NCBI GenBank assembly: GCA_029557915.1
Contig: JAKQHS010000178.1
Coordinates: forward strand, 51,516-115,515
DNA: 64,000 nucleotides
Direction: 5' to 3'
From: Bacteroidota bacterium
Lineage (GTDB): Bacteria; Bacteroidota; Bacteroidia; Chitinophagales; Saprospiraceae
The notes below the pieces were generated by a model. That model saw only the letters and a list, made by a program, of their open reading frames with translations, ran no database searches and was not told the origin of the DNA. This document shows, one piece after another, positions 42,832 through 51,305 of this stretch; position 1 is the stretch's first letter, and each line of letters begins with the position of its first letter. The position numbers were made by a program, and so were the translations under genes.

Positions 42832-43536
42832 TTAGACCAGATCATCGCCTGAAAAGCCCCTGCCCAGCTGCTGGGGTTTCTCAAGCATTTGCCGGGCCAC
42901 CCAGCCCGCCACCAAACCAAAGGCAAATCCTCCGATATGCGCCCACCAGGCCACGCCGCTTACCTGGGCCCGGTCGGTGATGGTCCCCAGGGAAAAGAAT
43001 CCGCTGATCAACTGCTGGATGATCCAGAATCCCAGGAAATAAATAGCCGGCATATAAAAGGACCGGAAAAAATAAACCACCAGTACCCGGATACGCGATG
43101 CCGGAAAAAGGACCAGGTAAGCTCCCAGAACTGCGGAAATCGCCCCGCTGGCCCCCACCGCGGGAACCGTGCTTCCGGGACCGGCCAGGACATGGGCCAT
43201 GGTGGCGGCCAGGCCGCCGGCCAGGTAAAAGAGGATAAAATTAAAGTTGCCGATGACCGCTTCAATATTGTCTGCAAAGACCCATAAAAAAAGCATGTTC
43301 CCGATCAGGTGTACCCAGCCGCCGTGAAGGAACATAGAGGTCAGCAAGGTATACAGGTGTTTGCCCTGCAGAATCTCGGAGGGGATGGATCCGAACTTCA
43401 GCACAAATTGTTCCAGAACCGGCGGAGGCATCAGGGCCTGGTAAATGAACACGGCCAGGTTGAGCCCGATAAAGAGATAGGCAAAATAGGGCTTTCTGCC
43501 GCCTTGCACCTGATCGTCACCGATGGGGAATATCAT
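42832..43536 (-). CDS. Rhomboid-family intramembrane serine protease
   Basis: Protein of 234 residues with six or more helices. The catalytic Ser130 is in GASGAISAVLG, the catalytic His200 is in WWAHIGGFAFG, and the conserved HLIGNMLFLWVFAD segment is near residue 76. Such enzymes cleave membrane helices; the substrate is unknown. It is convergent with the preceding gene, 10 bases apart. Confidence 0.93.
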   Translation of the reverse strand: MIFPIGDDQVQGGRKPYFAYLFIGLNLAVFIYQALMPPPVLEQFVLKFGSIPSEILQGKHLYTLLTSMFLHGGWVHLIGNMLFLWVFADNIEAVIGNFNFILFYLAGGLAATMAHVLAGPGSTVPAVGASGAISAVLGAYLVLFPASRIRVLVVYFFRSFYMPAIYFLGFWIIQQLISGFFSLGTITDRAQVSGVAWWAHIGGFAFGLVAGWVARQMLEKPQQLGRGFSGDDLV

Positions 43537-43589
43537 ATGAATATTAAAAACAAAAAAGGAACAAGATAGTTTCTTTGCTTTCGAGGAGC

Positions 43590-44624
43590 TTAGATCAGGC
43601 CTTCGCGTACCAGGTCGTGCAGGTGGATCATGCCTACGTATATTTCATCCCGCAGCACCACCAGTTGGCTGATGTTGTGGCTGCGCATGGTTTCGAGGGC
43701 GGACATGGCCAGGGCCTGGTCCTCGATGCATTTCGGATTCGGATTCATGATTTCGGCCGCAAGGACCGTCCGGTAATCCGGACTTTTTTCCAGCATGCGA
43801 CGGAGGTCTCCGTCCGTAATGATCCCTGCCGGCCGGCCGGATTCATCAGTGACTACCGTGGCTCCCAACCTGTTTTTGGATATGGTCAGGATGACCTGAC
43901 CCAGCGTGTCCGAAGGAGCGTTTACCGGCTTTCCGTGCAGGGGATAGATGTCGTATACATGCAGGTACAGTTGTTTACCCAGGGAGCCGGCAGGATGGAA
44001 TTTGGCAAAGTCCTCTGCCGTGAATCCGCGCAGGTGAAGCAGGCTCACGGCCAGGGCGTCACCGGCGGCCATCTGGGCGGCCGTGCTGGCGGTAGGGGCC
44101 AGGTTGTTGGGATCGGCCTCCTTGTCCACCGGTGTTATGATTTTGTAATCGGCTTGCATGGCCAGGTAGGAATCCGGCTTGGCCGTGATGGCCACCACCG
44201 GGCATCCAATGTTTTTTGCAATAGGAATGACGAGCCTTAACTCTTCGGTCTCCCCGCTTTTTGAAAAACAACAGAGGAAGTCCCCCCTGGAGAGCATGCC
44301 GATATCTCCGTGAACAGCATCGGCGGCGTGCAGGAACAGGGCGGAAGTCCCGGTGGAATTCAGGGTGGCCACCACTTTTTGGGCGACCAGGGCGCTTTTG
44401 CCAATCCCGCAGCAAACGACCCGGGCCCTGGACCGGTAGATCGCTTCCACGCAGTCCGCGAAAGAACTTTTCAAATGATTTGCTAATGCGGAAAGGGCCT
44501 CTATTTCGATTCCGATGCATCGCCTGGCTATATCCAAAATCTCCTTTTCCAAATCGCGAAAAAAATGTAATTTCGGCTCCTTTTTAAAAAGACCTAAAAG
44601 TAATAAAACATCGCAAGCCGCCAT
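43590..44624 (-). CDS. kdsD: D-arabinose-5-phosphate isomerase (KpsF/GutQ family)
   Basis: SIS domain (GIGKSALVAQK near residue 73, HAADAVHGDIG, SKSGETEE) followed by two CBS domains. It makes arabinose-5-phosphate for the Kdo sugar of lipopolysaccharide. The ATG at 44624 gives 344 residues, but the first 24 are unlike the family; a TTG at 44550-44552 (EKEILDIARRC) may be the real start. Divergent from recQ. Confidence 0.9.
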   Translation of the reverse strand: MAACDVLLLLGLFKKEPKLHFFRDLEKEILDIARRCIGIEIEALSALANHLKSSFADCVEAIYRSRARVVCCGIGKSALVAQKVVATLNSTGTSALFLHAADAVHGDIGMLSRGDFLCCFSKSGETEELRLVIPIAKNIGCPVVAITAKPDSYLAMQADYKIITPVDKEADPNNLAPTASTAAQMAAGDALAVSLLHLRGFTAEDFAKFHPAGSLGKQLYLHVYDIYPLHGKPVNAPSDTLGQVILTISKNRLGATVVTDESGRPAGIITDGDLRRMLEKSPDYRTVLAAEIMNPNPKCIEDQALAMSALETMRSHNISQLVVLRDEIYVGMIHLHDLVREGLI

Positions 44625-44713
44625 TATTAGATGACCAAACGGAATAAAATTTAAAAAAGGGCTCGCTTTTTTTAATGGGAAAGATGAAATATCTTCAGTA
44701 AATTACAGGGACG

Positions 44714-46990
44714 ATGAGTGAAACATTAGCGCAGAAGAAAAAAAACAAAACCACCAGAACCACCGCCGCTACAAAACCCTCTAAAAGCAAGGATAAAGCC
44801 TCGTATGGGCTGACGGAAGCCCTCCAGCAATATTTCGGATTTGACCAGTTTAAAGACCAGCAGGAAGAAATCATACAGAGCGTGCTGGATGGCAAGGATA
44901 CTTTTGTGATCATGCCCACCGGAGGAGGAAAATCCCTCTGTTACCAGCTGCCCGCCCTGATGATGGAAGGCACGGCTATTGTGGTCTCTCCCCTGATCGC
45001 ACTGATGAAAAACCAGGTCGATTCGATCCGCGGTTATAGCCAGGGTGATGAGGTTGCCCATTTCCTTAACTCATCATTAACACGGACCCAGATCAGGCAG
45101 GTCAAGGAGTCCATCACCAATAAACACACCAAACTCCTTTATGTAGCTCCTGAGACCCTGACCAAGGATGAAAACCTGGAGTTCCTGCGGGGGGTTCAGG
45201 TTTCCCTGATCGCCGTGGACGAAGCCCACTGTATTTCCGAATGGGGCCATGATTTCCGGCCCGAGTACCGGAGGATCCGGGAGATGATCGATGCCCTGGG
45301 CCACTCCGTGCCAGTGATGGCCCTGACCGCGACCGCCACCCCAAAGGTGCAGTCCGACATCGTAAAAACCCTGGATATGAAGAATCACCGGGTTTTTAAA
45401 TCTTCCTTCAACCGCACCAACCTGTACTATGAAATCCGGCCCAAAGTCAGCAAATCACAGACCATCAAGGAAATCATCCAGATCCTGAGGACCCAGCCGG
45501 GAGGTTCCGCCATTGTCTATGTGCAGTCCCGGAAATCTACGGAAGAACTCGCCCAGGTGCTCGAAGTCAACGGCATTAAAGCCGCTCCTTATCATGCCGG
45601 CCTGGACACCAAATTGCGGGCCAAGATCCAGGACGATTTCCTCATGCAGGAGATCGATGTGATCTGCGCGACGATCGCTTTTGGTATGGGCATCGATAAA
45701 CCCGATGTACGTTTTGTGATCCACTACGACATCCCCAAAAGCATTGAAAATTATTACCAGGAAACCGGCCGGGCCGGCCGGGACGGCCTCGAAGGAAGGT
45801 GCGTCGCTTTTTATTCCGCAAAAGACATCCTTACCCTGGAAAAATTTCTGCGGGATAAGGACGCGGCGGAACGGGAAATGGGGGCCCACCTCCTGGATGA
45901 GGTGGTCGCTTTTGCCGAAACCGCGGCCTGCAGAAGGGTTTTCCTGCTGAATTATTTTGGCGAACAGTTTGCCTCGGAAGATTGCCACCAGATGTGTGAC
46001 AATTGCCGTCATCCGAAAGAGAAGGTGGAGGTCAAACAGGACATGAAACTGGTGCTTCAATCCATTCAGCAAACCAAGGAAAATTACCTGGTAAACCTGA
46101 TCGTCGATTTTATTACCGGCAAGGCGACCAAGGAAATCAAGGATTACGGATTTGATGAATATGACCTCTTTGGGAAAGGACATGATCATGAACCCCTGTA
46201 CTGGCATTCCATCTGCAGGCATGGAATCCTGAACGGACTCATCCTGAAAGACATCGAACAATACGGCACGCTCAAACTGACCGAGGCGGGCCGGAAATTC
46301 ATAGGCAAACCCACTTCGATCAAAATTCCCCTGAATACCAATTTTGAAGCCCAGGCCGAGCTGGACGAAGAGGAAGCGGAAGCCCGGGTGGTCGCCCTGG
46401 ACCAAACCCTGTATAAAATGCTGGACGATCTGCGCAAGTCCCTTTCCAGGACGCTCAAAGTCCCGCCTTATGTGATTTTCCAGGATGGTTCCCTCCAGGA
46501 CATGGCCACCGAATATCCGGTCACCCTGGAGGACCTGGCCAAGGTCAATGGGGTCAACCTCAACAAGGCGCAGCGGTACGGTAAAAAATTCGTAGAGCTG
46601 ATCGCGAAATATGTGGAAGAAAATGAGATCGACCGGCCGCAGGAAATCCAGATCAAACAAATCGCAGACAAATCCAAAACCAAGGTGGCCATCATCCAGT
46701 CCATCGACCGGAAAATGCCCCTGGAAGACATCGCCCGCACCTGCCAGATGAAAATGGATGAGCTCATGGACGAGATGGACATCATCGTCACCTCCGGCAC
46801 CAAGCTCAACCTGGATTATTACCTGGAAGACAATGTGGATGAAACCATCCAGGAGGAGATCTACGATTATTTTATGTCCGCTGAAAGCGATGATGCCGAA
46901 TTGGCCTACAAATCCCTGAAAGAAGAAGACATCACGATCGAGGAAATAAAATTGGTAAGACTGAAATTTTTGTCGGAAATGGCGATGTAG
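44714..46990 (+). CDS. recQ: ATP-dependent DNA helicase RecQ
   Basis: Protein of 758 residues. After a Lys/Thr-rich N-terminal tail come the helicase motifs: Walker A GGGKS at 70-74, DEAH at 169-172 and QETGRAGRDG in the second RecA lobe. The zinc-binding region follows (CRRVF, CHQMCDNC), then winged helix, an HRDC domain (about 565-640), and an extra acidic C-terminal region of roughly 100 residues. The longer, two-part C-terminus is usual for Bacteroidota RecQ. A heptanucleotide array begins right after the TAG stop. Confidence 0.95.
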   Translation: MSETLAQKKKNKTTRTTAATKPSKSKDKASYGLTEALQQYFGFDQFKDQQEEIIQSVLDGKDTFVIMPTGGGKSLCYQLPALMMEGTAIVVSPLIALMKNQVDSIRGYSQGDEVAHFLNSSLTRTQIRQVKESITNKHTKLLYVAPETLTKDENLEFLRGVQVSLIAVDEAHCISEWGHDFRPEYRRIREMIDALGHSVPVMALTATATPKVQSDIVKTLDMKNHRVFKSSFNRTNLYYEIRPKVSKSQTIKEIIQILRTQPGGSAIVYVQSRKSTEELAQVLEVNGIKAAPYHAGLDTKLRAKIQDDFLMQEIDVICATIAFGMGIDKPDVRFVIHYDIPKSIENYYQETGRAGRDGLEGRCVAFYSAKDILTLEKFLRDKDAAEREMGAHLLDEVVAFAETAACRRVFLLNYFGEQFASEDCHQMCDNCRHPKEKVEVKQDMKLVLQSIQQTKENYLVNLIVDFITGKATKEIKDYGFDEYDLFGKGHDHEPLYWHSICRHGILNGLILKDIEQYGTLKLTEAGRKFIGKPTSIKIPLNTNFEAQAELDEEEAEARVVALDQTLYKMLDDLRKSLSRTLKVPPYVIFQDGSLQDMATEYPVTLEDLAKVNGVNLNKAQRYGKKFVELIAKYVEENEIDRPQEIQIKQIADKSKTKVAIIQSIDRKMPLEDIARTCQMKMDELMDEMDIIVTSGTKLNLDYYLEDNVDETIQEEIYDYFMSAESDDAELAYKSLKEEDITIEEIKLVRLKFLSEMAM

Positions 46991-46991
46991 G

Positions 46992-47183
46992 AGTCAATAG
47001 TCAATAGTCAATAGTCAATAGTCAATAGTCAATTAGTTAATAGTCAGTTGTTAACAGTTTTAAATCAGACGGGCTATTTCAACGGACCATTGGCCGTGGA
47101 TCACTGATTCCTGACCTGATACCTGACTACTGACTACTGATTCCTGACTACTGACTACTGATACCTGACTACTGACTACTGCT
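46992..47183 (+). repeat. Heptanucleotide arrays in inverted arrangement between recQ and aroQ
   Basis: Left part (46992-47056): copies of AGTCAAT with some AGTCAGT. Right part (47105-47182): the opposite orientation, CTGACTA copies with CTGATTC/CTGATAC variants. The two parts are complementary at about six of seven positions per unit, so transcript or single-stranded DNA could fold into a long imperfect hairpin with about 48 bases between. Confidence 0.85.
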
Positions 47184-47184
47184 T

Positions 47185-47637
47185 ATGCTGATCTGGATCA
47201 TCAACGGCCCCAATCTGAACCTTCTGGGAAGGAGGGAACCAGAAATTTATGGCCACCGCAGTTTTGAACAATATTTTGAAGAATTAAAAGCCGCCTTTCC
47301 CCGGCTGGACCTGCGGTATTTCCAGTCCAATCATGAAGGCGCCATCCTCGATCATCTGCAGTCCATTGGTTTTGGCCAGTCGGATGGCTTGGTTTTTAAC
47401 CCGGCCGCTTTCACCCATACTTCCATTGCCATCGGCGACTGCCTGGCCGCCATCCAACTACCCTGCGTGGAAGTACATATCTCGGACATATACAAGCGGG
47501 AGGCCTTCCGCCACCATTCCTACATAAAACCTTATTGTATAGACAGCATTGTGGGCCAGGGCCTGGATGGGTACCGGTCGGCCGTGGCAAAACTGTCGGA
47601 GTATTTGTCCGCAAGGGAAGCGCGGACGCAATCTTAG
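47185..47637 (+). CDS. aroQ: 3-dehydroquinate dehydratase, type II
   Basis: Shikimate-pathway enzyme of 150 residues. The start MLIWIINGPNLNLLGRREP and the catalytic Tyr in EIYG are typical, as is the HISDIYKREAFRHHSY segment with the catalytic His. Type II enzymes form dodecamers. The ATG lies only 2 bases after a heptanucleotide array, so the 5' leader must contain that array unless the gene is read from recQ. Confidence 0.95.
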   Translation: MLIWIINGPNLNLLGRREPEIYGHRSFEQYFEELKAAFPRLDLRYFQSNHEGAILDHLQSIGFGQSDGLVFNPAAFTHTSIAIGDCLAAIQLPCVEVHISDIYKREAFRHHSYIKPYCIDSIVGQGLDGYRSAVAKLSEYLSAREARTQS

Positions 47638-47699
47638 ATTGTCCTCAAACTTGAATAAGTTGACGTGAAACCGCATGTCCCGGCCTATCATCTTTGTAT

Positions 47700-47852
47700 T
47701 GTCAATCAAGTTTATCCCTTTATACTAAAAGATTGATGGTGAAAGGACGGAAAATCCAGAGTAGCAGCTGGATGAGTCCAAGACGGCAATTTCTTACTGA
47801 AAATCAAGTCCAATAGGTGGTAGGAAAAGAAGTTGCCGTCCACCCTTTTTTT
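47700..47852 (+). ncRNA. Possible small structured RNA or aroQ 3' UTR
   Basis: No reading frame fits here. A foldable core GGAC...ATCCAG-loop-CTGGAT-GA-GTCC (about 47746-47780) precedes the strong terminator at 47782-47852. A near-consensus box CATCTTTG lies at about 47688-47695. Either an independent small RNA or an unusually structured 3' end of aroQ. Confidence 0.3.
47782..47852 (+). terminator. Strong rho-independent terminator
   Basis: GACGGCAATTTCTT (47782-47795) pairs with AAGAAGTTGCCGTC (47827-47840): 14 bp with one G-U, a 31-base loop, then CACCC and seven Ts (47846-47852). It terminates rightward transcription from aroQ or from a small RNA. Confidence 0.7.
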
Positions 47853-47894
47853 AAGCATTTCTGAATCGTCCTGCTGATTACTCCAAATTTTTTT

Positions 47895-48401
47895 TCAAGC
47901 CCTGGGTTGGGGCAAACTGAGGTCAATGAGGCGAAGCCGGTGACGGGCATTCAATTTTTTTTCTCCTTTCAAAAAAAGGCTTGAGTAAAGCCAGACCAGA
48001 GCCGTGCCCCCGGCTACGGCAAAATGAAAAGGGTAGAGGGGCGGCTTGAATACATATTGAGCCAGGCTGAAAAAACTCCATTGAATAAAAAATTTCCGCA
48101 TGGTCCGGGCCAGGGCGCCCCGGCTCCCTGGGCTGACATCAAAACCGTCCAGGTCCCGGATAGGAAGACAATAGGTGTCCGAAACGATGATGCATTGAGC
48201 GGGCAGGTCAAAGCCTTTTATGGTATAAGTATCCCAGGCCGATCCGGCTTCACCCTTGAAATGAACGCGAATCTGGCTGCCCACCGGATATTTCCTCGGT
48301 TTGACCCTTCCACTGCTTTCGAGGATCAGGAATGCCTGGCCGGGCACATGGATTCCCGGCAAAAGAAGAAAAAAAAGAAGAAGGAATTTCCTGTCCCGCA
48401 T
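47895..48401 (-). CDS. Hypothetical exported protein
   Basis: Not recognised. Protein of 168 residues with a signal peptide (FLLLFFLLLPGIHVPGQ), an N-terminal beta-rich part (VKPRKYPVGSQIRVHFKGE, about 30-90) and one membrane segment near 120-145, followed by a basic tail. The first part resembles short Bacteroidota domains found on exported proteins, but I cannot name it. The start is preceded by A-rich sequence on the plus strand (48361-48385). Confidence 0.65.
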   Translation of the reverse strand: MRDRKFLLLFFLLLPGIHVPGQAFLILESSGRVKPRKYPVGSQIRVHFKGEAGSAWDTYTIKGFDLPAQCIIVSDTYCLPIRDLDGFDVSPGSRGALARTMRKFFIQWSFFSLAQYVFKPPLYPFHFAVAGGTALVWLYSSLFLKGEKKLNARHRLRLIDLSLPQPRA

Positions 48402-48506
48402 ATCAGGCTAAAGAAACGAATTTTCCAAAGGAAGCTGCTAAATCCGGGGTTAATACACTCAGTTGTGTAAAGTATTATAGATAAAATGTAAAATAAACTT
48501 GACAAA

Positions 48507-48539
48507 TTGTAAACCAGCATTTACTTTTGTCTTTATAAA
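48507..48539 (+). promoter_or_regulatory. Promoter of the membrane protein/HTH pair
   Basis: TTG (48507-48509), 22 bases, then TACTTTTG (48532-48539), matching the Bacteroidota -33/-7 pattern. The ATG follows 8 bases after the -7 box, so the transcript would be nearly leaderless. Confidence 0.6.
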
Positions 48540-48547
48540 CATTATTT

Positions 48548-49018
48548 ATGACCTCTTTATTATTGCCCCATCGATTCAAAAAACCAGGCTGGTTCATTTT
48601 GATCCCGGCCGCCCTGGCAGGCATCCTCATCAGCATTATGGATTTCGATGCCCAATTACTGAAAGGAACCGTGTTTGCCATTGCCAATGATCCTTTATTA
48701 GGCGAGGACCATTTTTTTTCTTTTATCAAAACCGACCTCACCAATACCGTGGTCGGATCGCTGTTTATCATCGGGGGCCTCCTGGTTGGTTTTTCGAGGG
48801 AAAAGAAGGAAGATGAATTTATAGCCAATCTCAGGCTGACCTCCTTGTTGTGGGCCGTGTGGGTCAGTTATATCCTCCTGTTGCTGGCATTCTTATTTAT
48901 CTACGGCGCGGTCTTTTTTTCCGTGATGGTATACAATATGTTTACGGTGCTGATCATATTTATCATCCGTTTCAATTTCCTCCTTTACAAAAACGCGGTA
49001 CCGGCGAATGAAAAATAA
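48548..49018 (+). CDS. Four-helix membrane protein paired with an HTH regulator
   Basis: Protein of 156 residues with four predicted helices (about 16-36, 65-83, 95-118, 122-145). A charged loop REKKEDEFIANLRL sits between helices 2 and 3. No domain name is certain. The HTH gene starts inside its last codons (11-base overlap), an arrangement like the DUF2975/YozG and similar membrane-protein/HTH pairs. Signal sensing is possible but unproven. Confidence 0.75.
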   Translation: MTSLLLPHRFKKPGWFILIPAALAGILISIMDFDAQLLKGTVFAIANDPLLGEDHFFSFIKTDLTNTVVGSLFIIGGLLVGFSREKKEDEFIANLRLTSLLWAVWVSYILLLLAFLFIYGAVFFSVMVYNMFTVLIIFIIRFNFLLYKNAVPANEK

Positions 49019-49208
49019 TATCCGGGTCGAGCGTGCCATAAAAGGTTATACCCAGGAAGAACTGGCCAACCGGGTCTCCGTCAGCAGGCAGACCATCAAT
49101 GCGATCGAAGCCAATAAATATATTCCTTCCACCGCACTGGCCATTAAAATTGCCAGGGAATTTGGCAAGAGGGTGGAGGACATTTTTTATCTGGATGATA
49201 CCGACTGA
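49008..49208 (+). CDS. XRE-family HTH regulator, YozG-like
   Basis: Single-domain helix-turn-helix protein of 66 residues: RAIKGYTQEELANRVSVSRQ and TINAIEANKYIPS form the DNA-binding helices, and it ends KRVEDIFYLDD as YozG-type regulators do. There is no effector domain. Overlap with the membrane-protein gene implies coupled synthesis; it probably controls its own operon. Confidence 0.9.
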   Translation: MKNNIRVERAIKGYTQEELANRVSVSRQTINAIEANKYIPSTALAIKIAREFGKRVEDIFYLDDTD

Positions 49209-49313
49209 GTACCGGTTCTTCTTTTCCGTTTTGGATCAAAGAGCAGGTCCGGACCCGGATCCAAGGTTCGGTCAGAACAAAAAGATTCGTCCGTGTGCCG
49301 TGAAAGCGGCAGC

Positions 49314-49796
49314 TCAGACGGGCCGTTCATAAACCCATTCCCAAACCGGCCCGTCATCCGGGTCGATCACGATACCGGAATTCCGGAATCCGTTTTTTTC
49401 AAGGATGCGGCTGGAAAAATTAATTTCCGGGAGGGTCCTGGCCGTCACGGTCAGGCTGGGGTCCGTCATCAGGGCAAGCCGGGTTAAAGCACGGCAAATA
49501 GCGCCTCCCAGGCCTTTTTGCCTGAAGGGCTCAAAGACGCCATAGGCGATCTCGATCCTGCCTTCCCGGGGTGGGCCTTTGTATCCGGCGGATCCTACGA
49601 TCCTTTCCCCATGTTGAACAAAATACCCGATCCAGGGAGGCTGGTAGCCCACCCGGTGGTAATATTCCACGGACATTTCCAGGGTTTCCTTTCCTTCCGG
49701 GAATGAAAAAAAGGATTGGTTATCATCCATTTCCTGTTCAATGGGTAAGAGGATCAGGTCCCCGGATGGTCCGGGATGCAGGAAGCGATGGTTCAT
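49314..49796 (-). CDS. GNAT-family N-acetyltransferase
   Basis: Protein of 160 residues with the acetyl-CoA-binding segment RQKGLGGAICRALTR (about 97-111), a GSAGYKGPPREGRIEIAYGV strand pair, and a C-terminal ARTLPEINFSSRILEKNGF segment typical of RimJ-like enzymes. The substrate is unknown. The ATG overlaps the stop of the ankyrin-like gene (ATGA), so they are cotranscribed. Confidence 0.9.
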   Translation of the reverse strand: MNHRFLHPGPSGDLILLPIEQEMDDNQSFFSFPEGKETLEMSVEYYHRVGYQPPWIGYFVQHGERIVGSAGYKGPPREGRIEIAYGVFEPFRQKGLGGAICRALTRLALMTDPSLTVTARTLPEINFSSRILEKNGFRNSGIVIDPDDGPVWEWVYERPV

Positions 49797-50539
49797 GGCC
49801 GGGCAAGGTAGGCATTGGGCACATTGGCCGGTTCATACTTAATCCCGTAAGCGTGCCGGAGCAATTTGCTGACCGTCTCCGCGATCACGGTTTCACTCCG
49901 GTGCATTTGGGGCAGCAGGCCCATCATGGCATAAGATATGGGATTCACCGCGGGAATGAGGGTCTCCCACTCATAGCCTTTACCCCAGATCAGTCCGGGC
50001 ACGGTGACCTGGAGCTTGGCGGCGCGGTCCAGCAGGAAAGTCAGCATATCCGCCGACTGATTCGAATTCTGATTGACGGTATGGAAGACCGGGGTTTGTC
50101 CGCCAAAACCGAATTCATCAAAACCGGCGGCCGAATTGATGTCCGCACCGTACCGGAAGAGGAGGTCTGCACAGGCCACATGATTGAATTCTGCGCAAAG
50201 GTGGAGGAGGCTGACTTCATGCATCGGGGTATAAGCGCACCGCATGGAATAGGTTTTGTGGATCAGGGCCCCGTCGGCAGCCAATAATTTTTCCAATGCC
50301 GGGGCATCGTCCAGGAGGACCGCCACCAGTGCCGGGTCTTCTCCTTTCAGGCCGAAATCGACAAAGGCCTTTACGCATAAGCTGAACCTCGGGCTTCGGG
50401 TGTACTCACTGGTGAGTTCCCGGAAAAGGGGTATGCCCTGGTAGAGGTCATTGGGGCTGATCCCCCGGGCAAAGGAAGACCGGATGCCCTCCACATCGTG
50501 GAGTTCGATGGCTGTGATCAGGGAGCCAAGGTCCTTCAT
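49793..50539 (-). CDS. Ankyrin-repeat-like protein
   Basis: Protein of 248 residues built from helical pairs; the clearest ankyrin unit is SLLHLCAEFNHVACADLLFRYGADIN (about 109-134), followed by a weaker GGQTPVFHTV unit. Such proteins mediate protein binding. There is no signal peptide, so it should be cytoplasmic. Linked to the GNAT gene by a four-base overlap. Confidence 0.85.
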   Translation of the reverse strand: MKDLGSLITAIELHDVEGIRSSFARGISPNDLYQGIPLFRELTSEYTRSPRFSLCVKAFVDFGLKGEDPALVAVLLDDAPALEKLLAADGALIHKTYSMRCAYTPMHEVSLLHLCAEFNHVACADLLFRYGADINSAAGFDEFGFGGQTPVFHTVNQNSNQSADMLTFLLDRAAKLQVTVPGLIWGKGYEWETLIPAVNPISYAMMGLLPQMHRSETVIAETVSKLLRHAYGIKYEPANVPNAYLARP

Positions 50540-50613
50540 AAGGAAAAATAGATATAAAAATTAATGATGGGCTTACCGCTTCCTATTCCGCAGACCTGTA
50601 CCCATTGCCATTT

Positions 50614-51051
50614 CTATTCCTTGGTGGGAACGACCATCACCGGGACTTTGGAATGGCGCACGACGGATTCGGCGATGCTGCCGACCAGGAAATGGACCAG
50701 CCCGGTCCGGCCATGGGTGCCCATGACAATGAGGTCCGCTCCCCAGTCTTCCGCGGTTTGCAGGATTTCATCCTGGGGATTTCCTTCGGGGGTGAGTTTG
50801 GACAGCCTGGACGGATCATGGGACTGTTCCGCCAGCTGGTCAATGGTTTGCTGGGCTTCTTTCCGGAGCATCTCTTCCGCCTCCATAGGAAGGATCCCCG
50901 CGTCCACGTTGCCTATGGCTTTCGCGGCATCCACCACAAAGACCAGGGCCACGGCCGCATTGGTCTCCTGGGCGAGCTCAAACCCTTTTTTGGCGGCATT
51001 TACGGCATAGTCGCTGCTGTCGACTGCAATTAATATTTTGGAAAATGGCAT
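50614..51051 (-). CDS. Universal stress protein, UspA family
   Basis: Protein of 145 residues with a single Usp domain. The N-terminal ILIAVDSSDYA and the C-terminal ATP-binding loop GTHGRTGLVHFLVGSIAESVV, of the form G-2x-G-9x-G-S, indicate the nucleotide-binding type. Regulation and role in this organism are unknown. An octanucleotide array lies upstream. Confidence 0.95.
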   Translation of the reverse strand: MPFSKILIAVDSSDYAVNAAKKGFELAQETNAAVALVFVVDAAKAIGNVDAGILPMEAEEMLRKEAQQTIDQLAEQSHDPSRLSKLTPEGNPQDEILQTAEDWGADLIVMGTHGRTGLVHFLVGSIAESVVRHSKVPVMVVPTKE

Positions 51052-51097
51052 GTTGAATAATTTTGATTAAAGGTAAGGTGAAAATGGGAAGTAGTAG

Positions 51098-51172
51098 GTA
51101 AGTTAGCAAGTTAGCAAGTTAGCAAGTTAGCAAGTTGGCAAGTTGGCAAGTTAGTAAGTTGGGAAGTTGGCC
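51098..51172 (+). repeat. Octanucleotide tandem array AAGTTAGC
   Basis: About nine copies of an 8-base unit, AAGTTAGC with AAGTTGGC and AAGTTAGT variants, in the spacer between the divergent usp and M14 peptidase genes. A fragment of the same unit (TTAGCAAGTTAG) recurs at about 53084, inside another array. The rest of 51173-51305 shows no feature. Confidence 0.85.
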
Positions 51173-51305
51173 TCCGTTCTGAGATATTTTAATTGAAACG
51201 ATCGCAGTCAGCATATGGCCCCAACCAAACGGTTGATCAACTTACTGCTTTGCCAAAAGATTCACTTATAAACTATCTTCTATTTTTACGATCAGAAGCC
51301 TTCAT

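Noticed and set aside
45455..46660. A 401-residue minus-strand frame opposite recQ
   Set aside because: Antisense shadow; the helicase motifs are on the plus strand.
47746..47780. Hammerhead-like text CTGGATGAGTCC near GGACGGAAA
   Set aside because: The CUGAUGA core has an extra base, and the order of GGAC, GAAA and stem III does not fit any hammerhead permutation.
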